Source: Clostridia bacterium (GTDB lineage: Bacteria; Bacillota; Clostridia; UMGS1810). Taken from it: DNA of 23,768 bases. The notes beneath the pieces are model-generated. The model had not been told where the DNA came from, ran no database searches, and saw only the letters and a program-made list of their open reading frames with translations. Below are positions 1-7,450 of the stretch, piece after piece; position 1 is the first letter of the stretch, and every line of letters begins with the position of its first letter. Both the position numbers and the translations under genes were made by a program. Where the stretch lies: the NCBI GenBank assembly GCA_016293435.1, contig JAEDEG010000041.1, positions 1 through 23,768 on the forward strand, in the 5' to 3' direction.

Positions 1-1
1 A

Positions 2-1108
2 TTTCTTCTGCCGTGCTATGCCGGAATAATTTTTACATCTTTTAAGGCAAGAAGCTACATGGCAGAGCTCGGAGCACAGACTCCGTATGCCGGGCTGCAG
101 CTGGCAGCGACACGCGCCCTTGCAAAAAGATATGCGGCAAGCTGGGGTGTATATTACGAACCCTGGGGAGCCGATGTGCTCAGCGCCCCTAAATTTTTTG
201 ACGAAGATTTTAACGAATGGAATTTAAAACTCAAAAAATTTAATTTTGATTTTGAATCATACGGCGAAAGAGGAGGCGGATCAAGAAGTCTTCAACGCAG
301 AATATATTTTTCGGCACTATTGGCCGGAGCAGATTATGTGAGCGAAGAGTGGGGACTTGCCAACACGTTTTACAACATTGACGGCGACCTTTCACCATAT
401 GGCGAAATAAAAAAAGAATTTATATCATTTGCATCAAGGTATAAAAAAATAACTCCGACAATACCGGTAGCTGTGGTGTTGCCAAAGGAATTTGAAGTAA
501 TTGATATTACAGGTTTTATAAGCTGTGAAACAGACAGCTTATATCTTGGCAGAGTTCTTTGCAATGACAGCAAATTCACACATATAAAAAAGGTACTCCA
601 AAGGCTTTTTGCGCCATTAAATCCGATTGGCGGAAGGGAAGCCGCTGTTCTAACAAACAGCAGATTTGAAGCTTGTTTTGACATTGTTTATGAAAACAGT
701 TTTTTACAAAGCGATTATCAGTGTGTCATAGACACAACCCCCGATGCCTCGCTCAGACTTTCCGCAAATGTGCTGTATACAGATGATATTGATGAATTTG
801 AACATAATCTTGACAAAATACTGACTCAAATTCTTCCGTGCCGGGTAAAAGGCGCAAACGCCATGAATTTTCTGATTGGTACACAACGAGCAGTTGCAAT
901 TTTTAACAACAATGGTGTAAAACGTACGGTTTCAAACGGTGAAGAGTATCTTTCACAAGCTTCTGTAAGGGCAGAGCTTATATTTAAAGAGGCTGTATCA
1001 CCTGAGCTTATTTATTCGTGCAGTCAAAAAACAGACATAATAAAAATATCAGATAGCGAATATGAAATATATTTGCCGTCCGGTGCATTTGAGATTTATA
1101 AATATTGA
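2..1108 (+). CDS. C-terminal part of a glycoside-hydrolase-like protein (5' truncated by window edge)
   Basis: The reading frame is open from base 2 with no stop or convincing start, so this is the last 368 codons of a longer gene; the first internal ATG at 59 has no good ribosome binding site. The N-terminal visible part resembles the end of a TIM-barrel glycosidase: an aromatic segment containing SWGVYYEPWG, then a segment with SEEWGLANTFYN followed by SPYGE, as in uncharacterised beta-galactosidase-like hydrolases. The remaining ~230 residues look like the accessory and beta-sandwich region that ends such proteins, closing with LPSGAFEIYKY. No signal peptide can be judged because the start is missing. 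The next gene starts 14 bp after the stop, so the two are probably co-transcribed. The family assignment is inference from sequence flavour and not a matched signature; the neighbouring GH20 gene supports a carbohydrate role. Confidence 0.6.
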   Translation, partial: FLLPCYAGIIFTSFKARSYMAELGAQTPYAGLQLAATRALAKRYAASWGVYYEPWGADVLSAPKFFDEDFNEWNLKLKKFNFDFESYGERGGGSRSLQRRIYFSALLAGADYVSEEWGLANTFYNIDGDLSPYGEIKKEFISFASRYKKITPTIPVAVVLPKEFEVIDITGFISCETDSLYLGRVLCNDSKFTHIKKVLQRLFAPLNPIGGREAAVLTNSRFEACFDIVYENSFLQSDYQCVIDTTPDASLRLSANVLYTDDIDEFEHNLDKILTQILPCRVKGANAMNFLIGTQRAVAIFNNNGVKRTVSNGEEYLSQASVRAELIFKEAVSPELIYSCSQKTDIIKISDSEYEIYLPSGAFEIYKY

Positions 1109-1121
1109 TAGGATGAAACAT

Positions 1122-2366
1122 ATGAACAATAATTACGATTTAATAGTTTGCGGCGGGGGATTTTCGGGTGTGTGCGCAGCAATAGCCGCAGCAAGAGATG
1201 GAATAAAGGTTCTTCTCATTGAAAAACACGGTTATCTCGGAGGCATGGCAACATCGGCACTGGTTAATCCTTTTATGAGATATTTTGACACGGAAGACAG
1301 AAATATGATAATCAACAGCGGAATCTTCATTAAAATTATTTCGCGTTTGGATTCCCTTGGGGGACTTCATACCAACACTGTCACCTTTAACGAGGAAATT
1401 CTTAAAATTGTTTTGGACAGAATGGTGAAGGAATATAACGTAGATGTGCTTTTTCACTCAAAAATTATTTCTGCCGCCACACACGAAAACAATATCATAT
1501 CAGTTTCTTCTTCGGAGGCGGGTGGAATAAAAACGTATTCTGCAAAGTGCTTTGTAGATGCGACGGGCAACGCCGAGCTTTCGGCAATGAGCGGCTGCGA
1601 ATATGAATTGGGCAGAGCTTCAGACAAAGCCTGTCAGCCTATGACCTTGTGCTTCCGTATTGCAGATATTGACGAAAGCAGACTCGACCGCAAAAAAATG
1701 CAGGCATCGTATAAAGAATTTCAGGAAAAAGGCAAAATAAAAAACAAAAGAGAAAATATTCTTATTTTCAGTAATATGGCAGGCGGTGTCATTCATTTTA
1801 ACTCTACCCGTATAATAGGAAAGAATCCTCTTTCGTCTAAATCGCTTACAGAGGCTGAGTTTGAAGCAAGAGAGCAGATGTTTGAGCTTTACAGCTTTTT
1901 GAAAAAAGAGGTTGAAGGGTTTGAAAACAGTACCCTTCTTATGTCGGGCGCTGAAACAGGTATAAGAGAAAGCAGGCGTGTTGTTGGTGAATATTGCCTT
2001 ACGGCAGATGACATTATGAACACAGTGAAGTTTGAAGACTCTGTTGTTTGCGGAAACTATGAAATAGATATACATAATCCTTTGGGTACCGGCACAGAAA
2101 TTCACAAAATTCCGGTTGGCGATTGGTATACAATACCATATCGAAGCCTTATTCCGTTGGGTATTGACAATCTCGTCATTGCCGGAAGACCTATTTCTAC
2201 CACTCATGAGGCTCATTCGGCGTGTCGAGTTATGCCTATTTGTGCAAATATCGGTGAAGCTGCGGGAATAGCCTGCGCATATGCAATAAAAAATAATGTG
2301 AAACCGCGAAATGCCGATGTTGCCGAGATTAGAGAGATAATTAAAAAGTATGGCGGGAGGTGTTGA
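1122..2366 (+). CDS. FAD-dependent oxidoreductase (PF12831-like)
   Basis: The predicted product is a 414-residue flavoprotein. The N-terminus has a Rossmann dinucleotide-binding motif, GGGFSG at residues 11-16, an acidic residue E34 at the end of the second strand, and a GG pair (40-41) typical of FAD proteins. The C-terminal part has IAGRPISTTHEAHSACR followed by a glycine/alanine-rich helix (roughly residues 350-395), which is the second FAD-contacting region of PF12831-type oxidoreductases. I chose ATG 1122 because an AGGA-type site at 1110-1113 lies 8 bases upstream and the Rossmann fold begins immediately. ATG 1113 and the more upstream ATG 1062 would add residues overlapping the previous gene. 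There is no signal peptide, so it is probably cytoplasmic. The substrate is unknown; members of this family often sit in carbohydrate clusters, as here, next to two hydrolase-like genes. Confidence 0.85.
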   Translation: MNNNYDLIVCGGGFSGVCAAIAAARDGIKVLLIEKHGYLGGMATSALVNPFMRYFDTEDRNMIINSGIFIKIISRLDSLGGLHTNTVTFNEEILKIVLDRMVKEYNVDVLFHSKIISAATHENNIISVSSSEAGGIKTYSAKCFVDATGNAELSAMSGCEYELGRASDKACQPMTLCFRIADIDESRLDRKKMQASYKEFQEKGKIKNKRENILIFSNMAGGVIHFNSTRIIGKNPLSSKSLTEAEFEAREQMFELYSFLKKEVEGFENSTLLMSGAETGIRESRRVVGEYCLTADDIMNTVKFEDSVVCGNYEIDIHNPLGTGTEIHKIPVGDWYTIPYRSLIPLGIDNLVIAGRPISTTHEAHSACRVMPICANIGEAAGIACAYAIKNNVKPRNADVAEIREIIKKYGGRC

Positions 2367-2368
2367 TT

Positions 2369-4210
2369 ATGCTGCTTCATTTCTTAAATCTTCCGGAGGA
2401 ATTGACAAACGGAATCGAGCATATCAAAAAAGTGCTTAACTTTGAATGTGGTTTTGGCGGGATGGAAGTTTCTGTCAAAAAAACCGGTTGTGTGAGGATT
2501 GAAAAAATCGGATCAAAGGCATCGATAGAATATGGCACAAGGGTTCAGTTTTTTCGCGCACTCGGTATATTGCTCCAAAATATCCGACTTGATTCGTTTT
2601 CTCACAGTGAAAAATGTTTTCTAAGGACAAACGGTGTAATGCTTGATATGTCACGCGGAGGAGTTATGCACATTAAAGGCATATGTGAATATCTCGATTA
2701 TATGGCTGCAATGGGCATGAATATGCTGATGCTCTACACCGAGGATTTGTATGAAATAGAAGGCAGGCCGTATTTCGGATATATGAGAGGAAGGTACAGC
2801 CGCGAAGAGCTTAAGCAGTGCGATGACTACGCATTTGACTACGGAATAGAAATTATTCCATGCATTCAGTGCTATTCTCATATGGAACAGTATCTTCACT
2901 GGGAAGAGGCCTCAGATATTGCCGACACAAGTCGTACACTGCTTGCGGATGCGGACGAAACATACGATTTTATAGAGCAAATGATAATTTCTGCATCTTT
3001 CCCGTTTAGATCTGACCGCATTCATATCGGTCTTGACGAATCACAGGATATGCTCACCGGAAATTATATTAAACGATTTGGATATTCGGATGATTGTAGA
3101 GGCGTATTTAGACGTCACGCCGAAAGGGTTGTTGCAATTTGCCGCAAACATGGTCTCAAACCTATGATGTGGAGCGATATGTTTTTTCGGCTTGACTCAG
3201 ACGACGGTAATTCATACTACGATACCGACTCGCTGTCGGGAGGCATTATACCGGGGGTAGACTGTGTTTATTGGAATTACGACGGTGACAAAGAAATTGA
3301 TAAAAAAATGATTCGTATTCATCGCAGAGAAAACGCACCGGTAATTTTTGCCGGCAGGATTCATACTACAGGGCCTCTTGTAAATAACAAATATGCCATA
3401 AAAACAATTACATCCTCTTTTGAAGCGTTAAGAGAAGAAGGTGTTTATGAGGCTTTTGTTACAATCTGGTCAAATGATGGGGGTGAAACGGACTATCGCT
3501 ACGGACTGCCCGCACTTTGTGCCTGGGCTGAAAATGCATACTCCGAATTGCCCTTGAGCGAGAATAAAATAAAATCCAGATTTGAATTTCTGACAGGTGG
3601 TGATTACGAGGCTTTTTTGAAAATGTCAGATTTTCACAATTGCTTTGATGATGATAGACCGCTCGGCAGCTATTTGGATATATCTCAGGGAAAAAGACTG
3701 CTCTATCAGGATATTATGTTAGGTTTTCTCGATGAATATCTCAGCCGGTATCCGCTAAGCGATCACTACAAGTGTTGTGCTTTGTTTATGAAAGCCTACA
3801 CAAATAAGGATTCGAAATGGCATAAGCACTATTACTTTGCATATGTTTTGTTTGAAATTATGCACATTAAGTGTCAAATTGCCGAAGGATTAAAAAAAGC
3901 TTATGAATCCAAAGATATGAAATTTTTAGAAAATTGTGTAAACAATTATCTGCCTGCTCTTTCATCAAAAGCAAGGGAATTTCATGAATTGTACAGAGAG
4001 CAGTGGTTTGATGTGAAAAAAGCACAGGGATGGGAGTTTTTGGAAATGAGACTTGTTCATCTCTGTACAAGAGCCGACAGTTCTGCTATACGCTTAAAGG
4101 ACTATCTGAGCGGAAATATAGACAGACTTGAAGAGTTGGAAGAAAAAAGACTGCAATTTCCTAAATTCAAATATAATTACAACGAAGTGGCAACTGCGTA
4201 CAGACCATGA
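2369..4210 (+). CDS. GH20-type beta-N-acetylhexosaminidase-like protein
   Basis: The product is 613 residues. A short N-terminal domain is followed by a TIM-barrel that begins near MLDMSRGGVMHIKG (residue ~91) and continues through GMNMLMLYTEDLYEIEG. It contains HIGLDESQDM, in which D223-E224 match the catalytic Asp-Glu pair of GH20 enzymes (usually HxGxDE). GH20 enzymes remove terminal GlcNAc or GalNAc by substrate-assisted catalysis. The C-terminal ~240 residues are helical and unassigned, as in the HexD-like branch. No signal peptide is visible, suggesting action on imported sugar or glycopeptide. I prefer ATG 2369 over GTG 2360 because GGGAGGTG (2355-2362) is spaced 6 bases from it. It lies 2 bp after the oxidoreductase stop, and its stop overlaps a possible ATG of the next gene, so the block is probably one operon. 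The family call is good; the natural substrate is not known. Confidence 0.8.
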   Translation: MLLHFLNLPEELTNGIEHIKKVLNFECGFGGMEVSVKKTGCVRIEKIGSKASIEYGTRVQFFRALGILLQNIRLDSFSHSEKCFLRTNGVMLDMSRGGVMHIKGICEYLDYMAAMGMNMLMLYTEDLYEIEGRPYFGYMRGRYSREELKQCDDYAFDYGIEIIPCIQCYSHMEQYLHWEEASDIADTSRTLLADADETYDFIEQMIISASFPFRSDRIHIGLDESQDMLTGNYIKRFGYSDDCRGVFRRHAERVVAICRKHGLKPMMWSDMFFRLDSDDGNSYYDTDSLSGGIIPGVDCVYWNYDGDKEIDKKMIRIHRRENAPVIFAGRIHTTGPLVNNKYAIKTITSSFEALREEGVYEAFVTIWSNDGGETDYRYGLPALCAWAENAYSELPLSENKIKSRFEFLTGGDYEAFLKMSDFHNCFDDDRPLGSYLDISQGKRLLYQDIMLGFLDEYLSRYPLSDHYKCCALFMKAYTNKDSKWHKHYYFAYVLFEIMHIKCQIAEGLKKAYESKDMKFLENCVNNYLPALSSKAREFHELYREQWFDVKKAQGWEFLEMRLVHLCTRADSSAIRLKDYLSGNIDRLEELEEKRLQFPKFKYNYNEVATAYRP

Positions 4211-4227
4211 GGAAGGGGAAAAATAAT

Positions 4228-7035
4228 ATGAAAAGAAAAATTGCCGGTATTTTGATGATATTTATTCTGTGCTTTACGATTTCCGCTTATGCTGCAGTTG
4301 AATTTGAGACAGAGGACACAAATACAGATATACAGCAAATATCAGCAACACCGGCGCAGCTTGCTGCGTTGGATTTGCTCAAAAAGCTCGGTGTTTTTGC
4401 GGATGATTTTGACGGCACTGCTCAGGTGACGAGGGGAGAATACATAAATTATGTTATGACGCTTGCATCGCTAAGTGATGTGCCGGCCGATGACTGCATT
4501 TTTTCGGATGTGACTTCTTCTCATCAGTATGCGGGAGCAATAAGTGCGGCATACAGTCTTAATGTAATATCGGGATACGGGGATGAAACATTCTGCCCTG
4601 ATGATGTAATGCTATTTTCGCATGCATTATCAGTTATGGCAGGCTTTATCGGATACAGGTCAAACGAGCTCTTTTTGCAAAATCAAACCCTTTCGGCAAA
4701 AAGAATAAAGGTTATAGGCGAACTGTCTCAAAACTGCACTCTTTCGGCACAAGCTCCCCTGACGGGCTATGAAATGGCTGTTATTATCTACAATGCTCTT
4801 GAAATGCCTGTTTTTCAGAAGGCAGTAAATGAAGAAAAGTATTTTACGGATGAAGAAGACACCGTACTGAGCCACTATATGGGAATTAAAATTGCTGAGG
4901 GTATTGTGAGTGCAAACGAGGTTACTTCAATTGATTCCGGTAGTGAAACAAAAAAATATGCCATACGAATAGACGGATTTTCATACTCATTCAATCCGGA
5001 TTTGCAGGCTCATATTTATTTAGGCAATGCTGTTAAGGTATATTACAAAGATATTGATAATTCGTCTTTCAGGTCTCTGATTGCAATTTTAGAAAGTGAT
5101 AGCCAGAATAAGCTTCGTATAAACGCCGAAAATATTCTTGATAAAACCACAGTTGAATGTGTATATTATGACAATTCCTATGGTAAAGAATATAGAGCTT
5201 GCCTGAAAAAAGGTATACCGGCTGTTTTAAATCACGGATTCGTAGTTCTTGACACTTCCGATATTCTAAAGATTTCAGACGGGTATATAGAACTTATTGA
5301 TCATGATGGCGACAGTAAGTTTGATATTGTGTTTATTTATGAAACTCAAACATACTTTGTGTCATATATCAACAAGGCCATGTGTCTTGTAAAAGATGCA
5401 TACGGCTACGATGACCTTGATCTGAGCGGCAGTAACGGAGAAACTGTTTCTGTTACAAAAGACGGACAGGCTGTAGATGTAAAGCGTATAAAGCGTAATC
5501 ATGTGCTTGAGGTCAGCAGAAGCAATGACGGCACGATTGTAAATGCGGCAATATCGGACAACAAGGTTAAAGGGAAAATTTCCGGAATCGGGAATGACTA
5601 TATTGTTATAGATGATGTCAAATATGAGGTGCTTAATCGTGTTATTCCGGTTCTTGGTACGCTAAAACCCGGCAAAACAACAACGGTATACCTTTCAAGT
5701 GACGGCAGGGTTGCCGGATTTTCCGAAAGCAGATCCGATGGTATGACATACGGTTATCTGATTACTGCGGCGGAGAGTAAAGGAACATTTGAGAGCGACG
5801 AAGCTGATTTCCTTATTTTTACATCAACCGGAGTATTTCAGAATATACGTTCATCCCGAAAACTTGTGATATACGGAACCCAAAGTACTTACGATGGTAC
5901 GTCATTGAGCGGGAAAAAAGTATTGGAAATTTTAAAAAGTCGAAGTCAGCATATTAATTCCGTTGTGAAATATTCGCTAAATGAAGATGGAGAATTAAGT
6001 GAATTGACACTTCCTGAGAATCGAACTGCCGACAGTACAGGCTATAATGAAGATGCTTTTTCGCTTGACTACTCGTTCAGAACAAGTGGCTCAAACTTCC
6101 TTTATTACGGAAGTGTCGGTATTCTTGGCAACCGCTATTTTGTAAATGATGCTCTGGGAATGAGCGTTCCGTCGGAGCAAGAGTGGGAGCAGTATTATGC
6201 AGGCACGCTTTCTCTTTCTGAATTGGAAAAAAGCTTTAGGATATTCTCTGCATCTACATCGTGGAAAAACGATGAAACGGTGTATAATGTGGATATTTAT
6301 GATGCCGACAAGAATCTCAAGGCAGATCTTATCGTCACTCCAAATCGAAGCTCGGCACTAATGACCCAACCGGAGTATTTTGCGGTTGATTATGTAAGCA
6401 AAAATCTTGATGCCGACGGAGAGCCCAGAGTAGCAGTAAGCGGACTTTTTAAAGGCCAACAGGTAAAATATTTCATTAAAGAGGATGAAGAGGTGTTTGT
6501 AAATTCACCGGAGCTTTTGAAGTTGGAGCAAGGTGATGTTATCAGAATTGCACTCAATGCCGGAAACGAAATTGTAAATATTCTTAAAATATTTACTTCA
6601 CACCCCCGAACAGCTCAGGGAAAATACGTTCTGAATGCCGAAGCGTTTGACGATTTTAATTCGGGTGACGGAGCATCTTCGTATGATAATTTCGGAAGAG
6701 TGGTCGGCTGGAACTGGAATGTTCAATATCGGCTTGTTCATGGAAAATGTACTGCGATTTCAGCCACATCCATGAAAATACATCTTGGTGCAAGAAACGA
6801 GAATGCAAAACCGCTGGCTCCGCGTATCGTTGTACCGGCAGAAAAATGTAATTACTATGTGTATAATGAAGAGTCAGAAAGTATGACCTTGGGTAAACGT
6901 TCCGACATAAACCCCGACAATCCTAATCAGACTGTATTTATCAGAATAAAATATTTTGTTGTGCTCGATGTGGTAATTATCAACCGTGAAAACCAAAACA
7001 ATGAAATATACTGGAATGGATATTATAATGAATAA
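4228..7035 (+). CDS. Secreted S-layer-homology (SLH) domain protein
   Basis: The product is 935 residues when started at ATG 4228, where GGAAGGGG (4211-4218) gives a good site and MKRKIAGILM opens a classical signal peptide (residues 1-22, cleavage expected after SAYA). ATG 4207 overlaps the previous stop but would put six extra residues before the signal. Residues ~45-196 hold SLH-type repeats; the clearest is ISGYGDETFCPDD at 114-126, and a more diverged one follows near 155-196. SLH domains bind pyruvylated secondary cell-wall polymers, so this protein should be anchored to the wall. The remaining ~740 residues have no motif I recognise. They look beta-rich and extracellular, with repeated short segments such as GKISGIGNDYIVIDD that suggest small beta domains. 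There is no LPxTG and no C-terminal membrane helix. It is the last gene before a strong terminator. Its relation to the upstream hydrolases is inferred only from gene order. Confidence 0.8.
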   Translation: MKRKIAGILMIFILCFTISAYAAVEFETEDTNTDIQQISATPAQLAALDLLKKLGVFADDFDGTAQVTRGEYINYVMTLASLSDVPADDCIFSDVTSSHQYAGAISAAYSLNVISGYGDETFCPDDVMLFSHALSVMAGFIGYRSNELFLQNQTLSAKRIKVIGELSQNCTLSAQAPLTGYEMAVIIYNALEMPVFQKAVNEEKYFTDEEDTVLSHYMGIKIAEGIVSANEVTSIDSGSETKKYAIRIDGFSYSFNPDLQAHIYLGNAVKVYYKDIDNSSFRSLIAILESDSQNKLRINAENILDKTTVECVYYDNSYGKEYRACLKKGIPAVLNHGFVVLDTSDILKISDGYIELIDHDGDSKFDIVFIYETQTYFVSYINKAMCLVKDAYGYDDLDLSGSNGETVSVTKDGQAVDVKRIKRNHVLEVSRSNDGTIVNAAISDNKVKGKISGIGNDYIVIDDVKYEVLNRVIPVLGTLKPGKTTTVYLSSDGRVAGFSESRSDGMTYGYLITAAESKGTFESDEADFLIFTSTGVFQNIRSSRKLVIYGTQSTYDGTSLSGKKVLEILKSRSQHINSVVKYSLNEDGELSELTLPENRTADSTGYNEDAFSLDYSFRTSGSNFLYYGSVGILGNRYFVNDALGMSVPSEQEWEQYYAGTLSLSELEKSFRIFSASTSWKNDETVYNVDIYDADKNLKADLIVTPNRSSALMTQPEYFAVDYVSKNLDADGEPRVAVSGLFKGQQVKYFIKEDEEVFVNSPELLKLEQGDVIRIALNAGNEIVNILKIFTSHPRTAQGKYVLNAEAFDDFNSGDGASSYDNFGRVVGWNWNVQYRLVHGKCTAISATSMKIHLGARNENAKPLAPRIVVPAEKCNYYVYNEESESMTLGKRSDINPDNPNQTVFIRIKYFVVLDVVIINRENQNNEIYWNGYYNE

Positions 7036-7063
7036 TAGCCGGCAAAAAAATGATAAAAAGCCC

Positions 7064-7105
7064 AAACACCGCTGTTGTTAATTTGTTTAGCACTGCGGTG
7101 TTTTT
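7064..7105 (+). terminator. Rho-independent terminator after the SLH gene
   Basis: AAACACCGC (7064-7072) pairs perfectly with GCGGTGTTT (7095-7103) around a 22-base loop, and the 3' arm runs into TTTTT at 7101-7105. It lies 29 bp after the SLH stop codon and should end the accessory operon. Confidence 0.8.
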
Positions 7106-7212
7106 GTAAATAACTTACAACAGTATGGTGATATTTAAGTATTAGTTATACTTGGTGCACAAAAGTCGATAAACATTATTCTCTTTTGAATTGAAATGCT
7201 TTAGAATTAAGA

Positions 7213-7330
7213 TATAACTAAATTAAGATGTCCCCGCCTCTATAGGCGGCGGGTGACATTTAATTTTTTCAGTGGGAGTTCAATCTCCCACTGAAAACGT
7301 TGAATGACGCGGCTTTGCCGCTTATTGAAT
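7213..7330 (+). repeat. Structured ~118-bp dispersed repeat, copy 1
   Basis: This segment matches 10681-10799 at all but three positions: one inserted base and two substitutions. It has three consecutive palindromic modules. Module 1 is an imperfect inverted repeat (7220-7266) with core CCGCC-TCTATA-GGCGG. Module 2 is a perfect 13-bp stem, TTTTCAGTGGGAG/CTCCCACTGAAAA, with a 6-base loop (7266-7297). Module 3 is GCGGC-TTT-GCCGC (7309-7321). A TTGAAT direct repeat (7300-7305 and 7325-7330) brackets module 3. There are no terminal inverted repeats and no evident target duplication. It could be a non-autonomous mobile element (PATE, REP or IS200/IS605-like) or a structured RNA element; its nature is unknown. 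Confidence 0.9.
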
Positions 7331-7332
7331 AG

Positions 7333-7361
7333 TTGCATTTTGTATTAATTTAAGATAAAAT
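7333..7361 (+). promoter_or_regulatory. Candidate sigma-A promoter for the solute-binding lipoprotein
   Basis: TTGCAT (7333-7338) and TAAAAT (7356-7361) are separated by 17 bp. The -10 box matches the consensus at five of six bases, and the -35 box keeps TTG. The promoter starts three bases after the end of repeat copy 1 and 90 bp before the predicted start codon. It is a plausible promoter, predicted only by eye. Confidence 0.45.
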
Positions 7362-7450
7362 ACGTTACAGCTGATTTTATCAATATTCTTGTGTTGATTT
7401 TGTCGGCTGTTCAATAACCATAAATAACTGCTTAAGCAGAGGTGACTGAT

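Larger units (their letters stand above)
7036..7450. other. Intergenic region without a gene (415 bp)
   Basis: No coding sequence is supported here. The stretch contains, in order, a rho-independent terminator (7064-7105), a small AT-rich inverted repeat TTGTAA/TTACAA (7104-7120), a 6-bp stem AAGTAT/ATACTT (7137-7153), copy 1 of the structured repeat (7213-7330), a candidate sigma-A promoter (7333-7361) and the ribosome binding site of the next gene. A perfect palindrome CTGCTTAAGCAG at 7428-7439 abuts that binding site. I see nothing recognisable in 7155-7212. Confidence 0.7.

Noticed and set aside
1620..2216. 198-codon minus-strand open frame inside the FAD oxidoreductase gene
   Set aside because: It lies entirely opposite a clear coding gene, and its translation is low in motifs and rich in Phe, Cys and Asn, as expected for a shadow frame.
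7213..7330. Repeat as a CRISPR array, attachment site or riboswitch
   Set aside because: There are only two copies, 3.5 kb apart, with no spacers, integrase or known ligand-binding core, so none of these labels is supported.
7428..7439. Perfect palindrome CTGCTTAAGCAG next to the lipoprotein ribosome binding site
   Set aside because: Twelve bases with no second copy or recognised regulator; listed as a note in the intergenic entry but not called as an operator.
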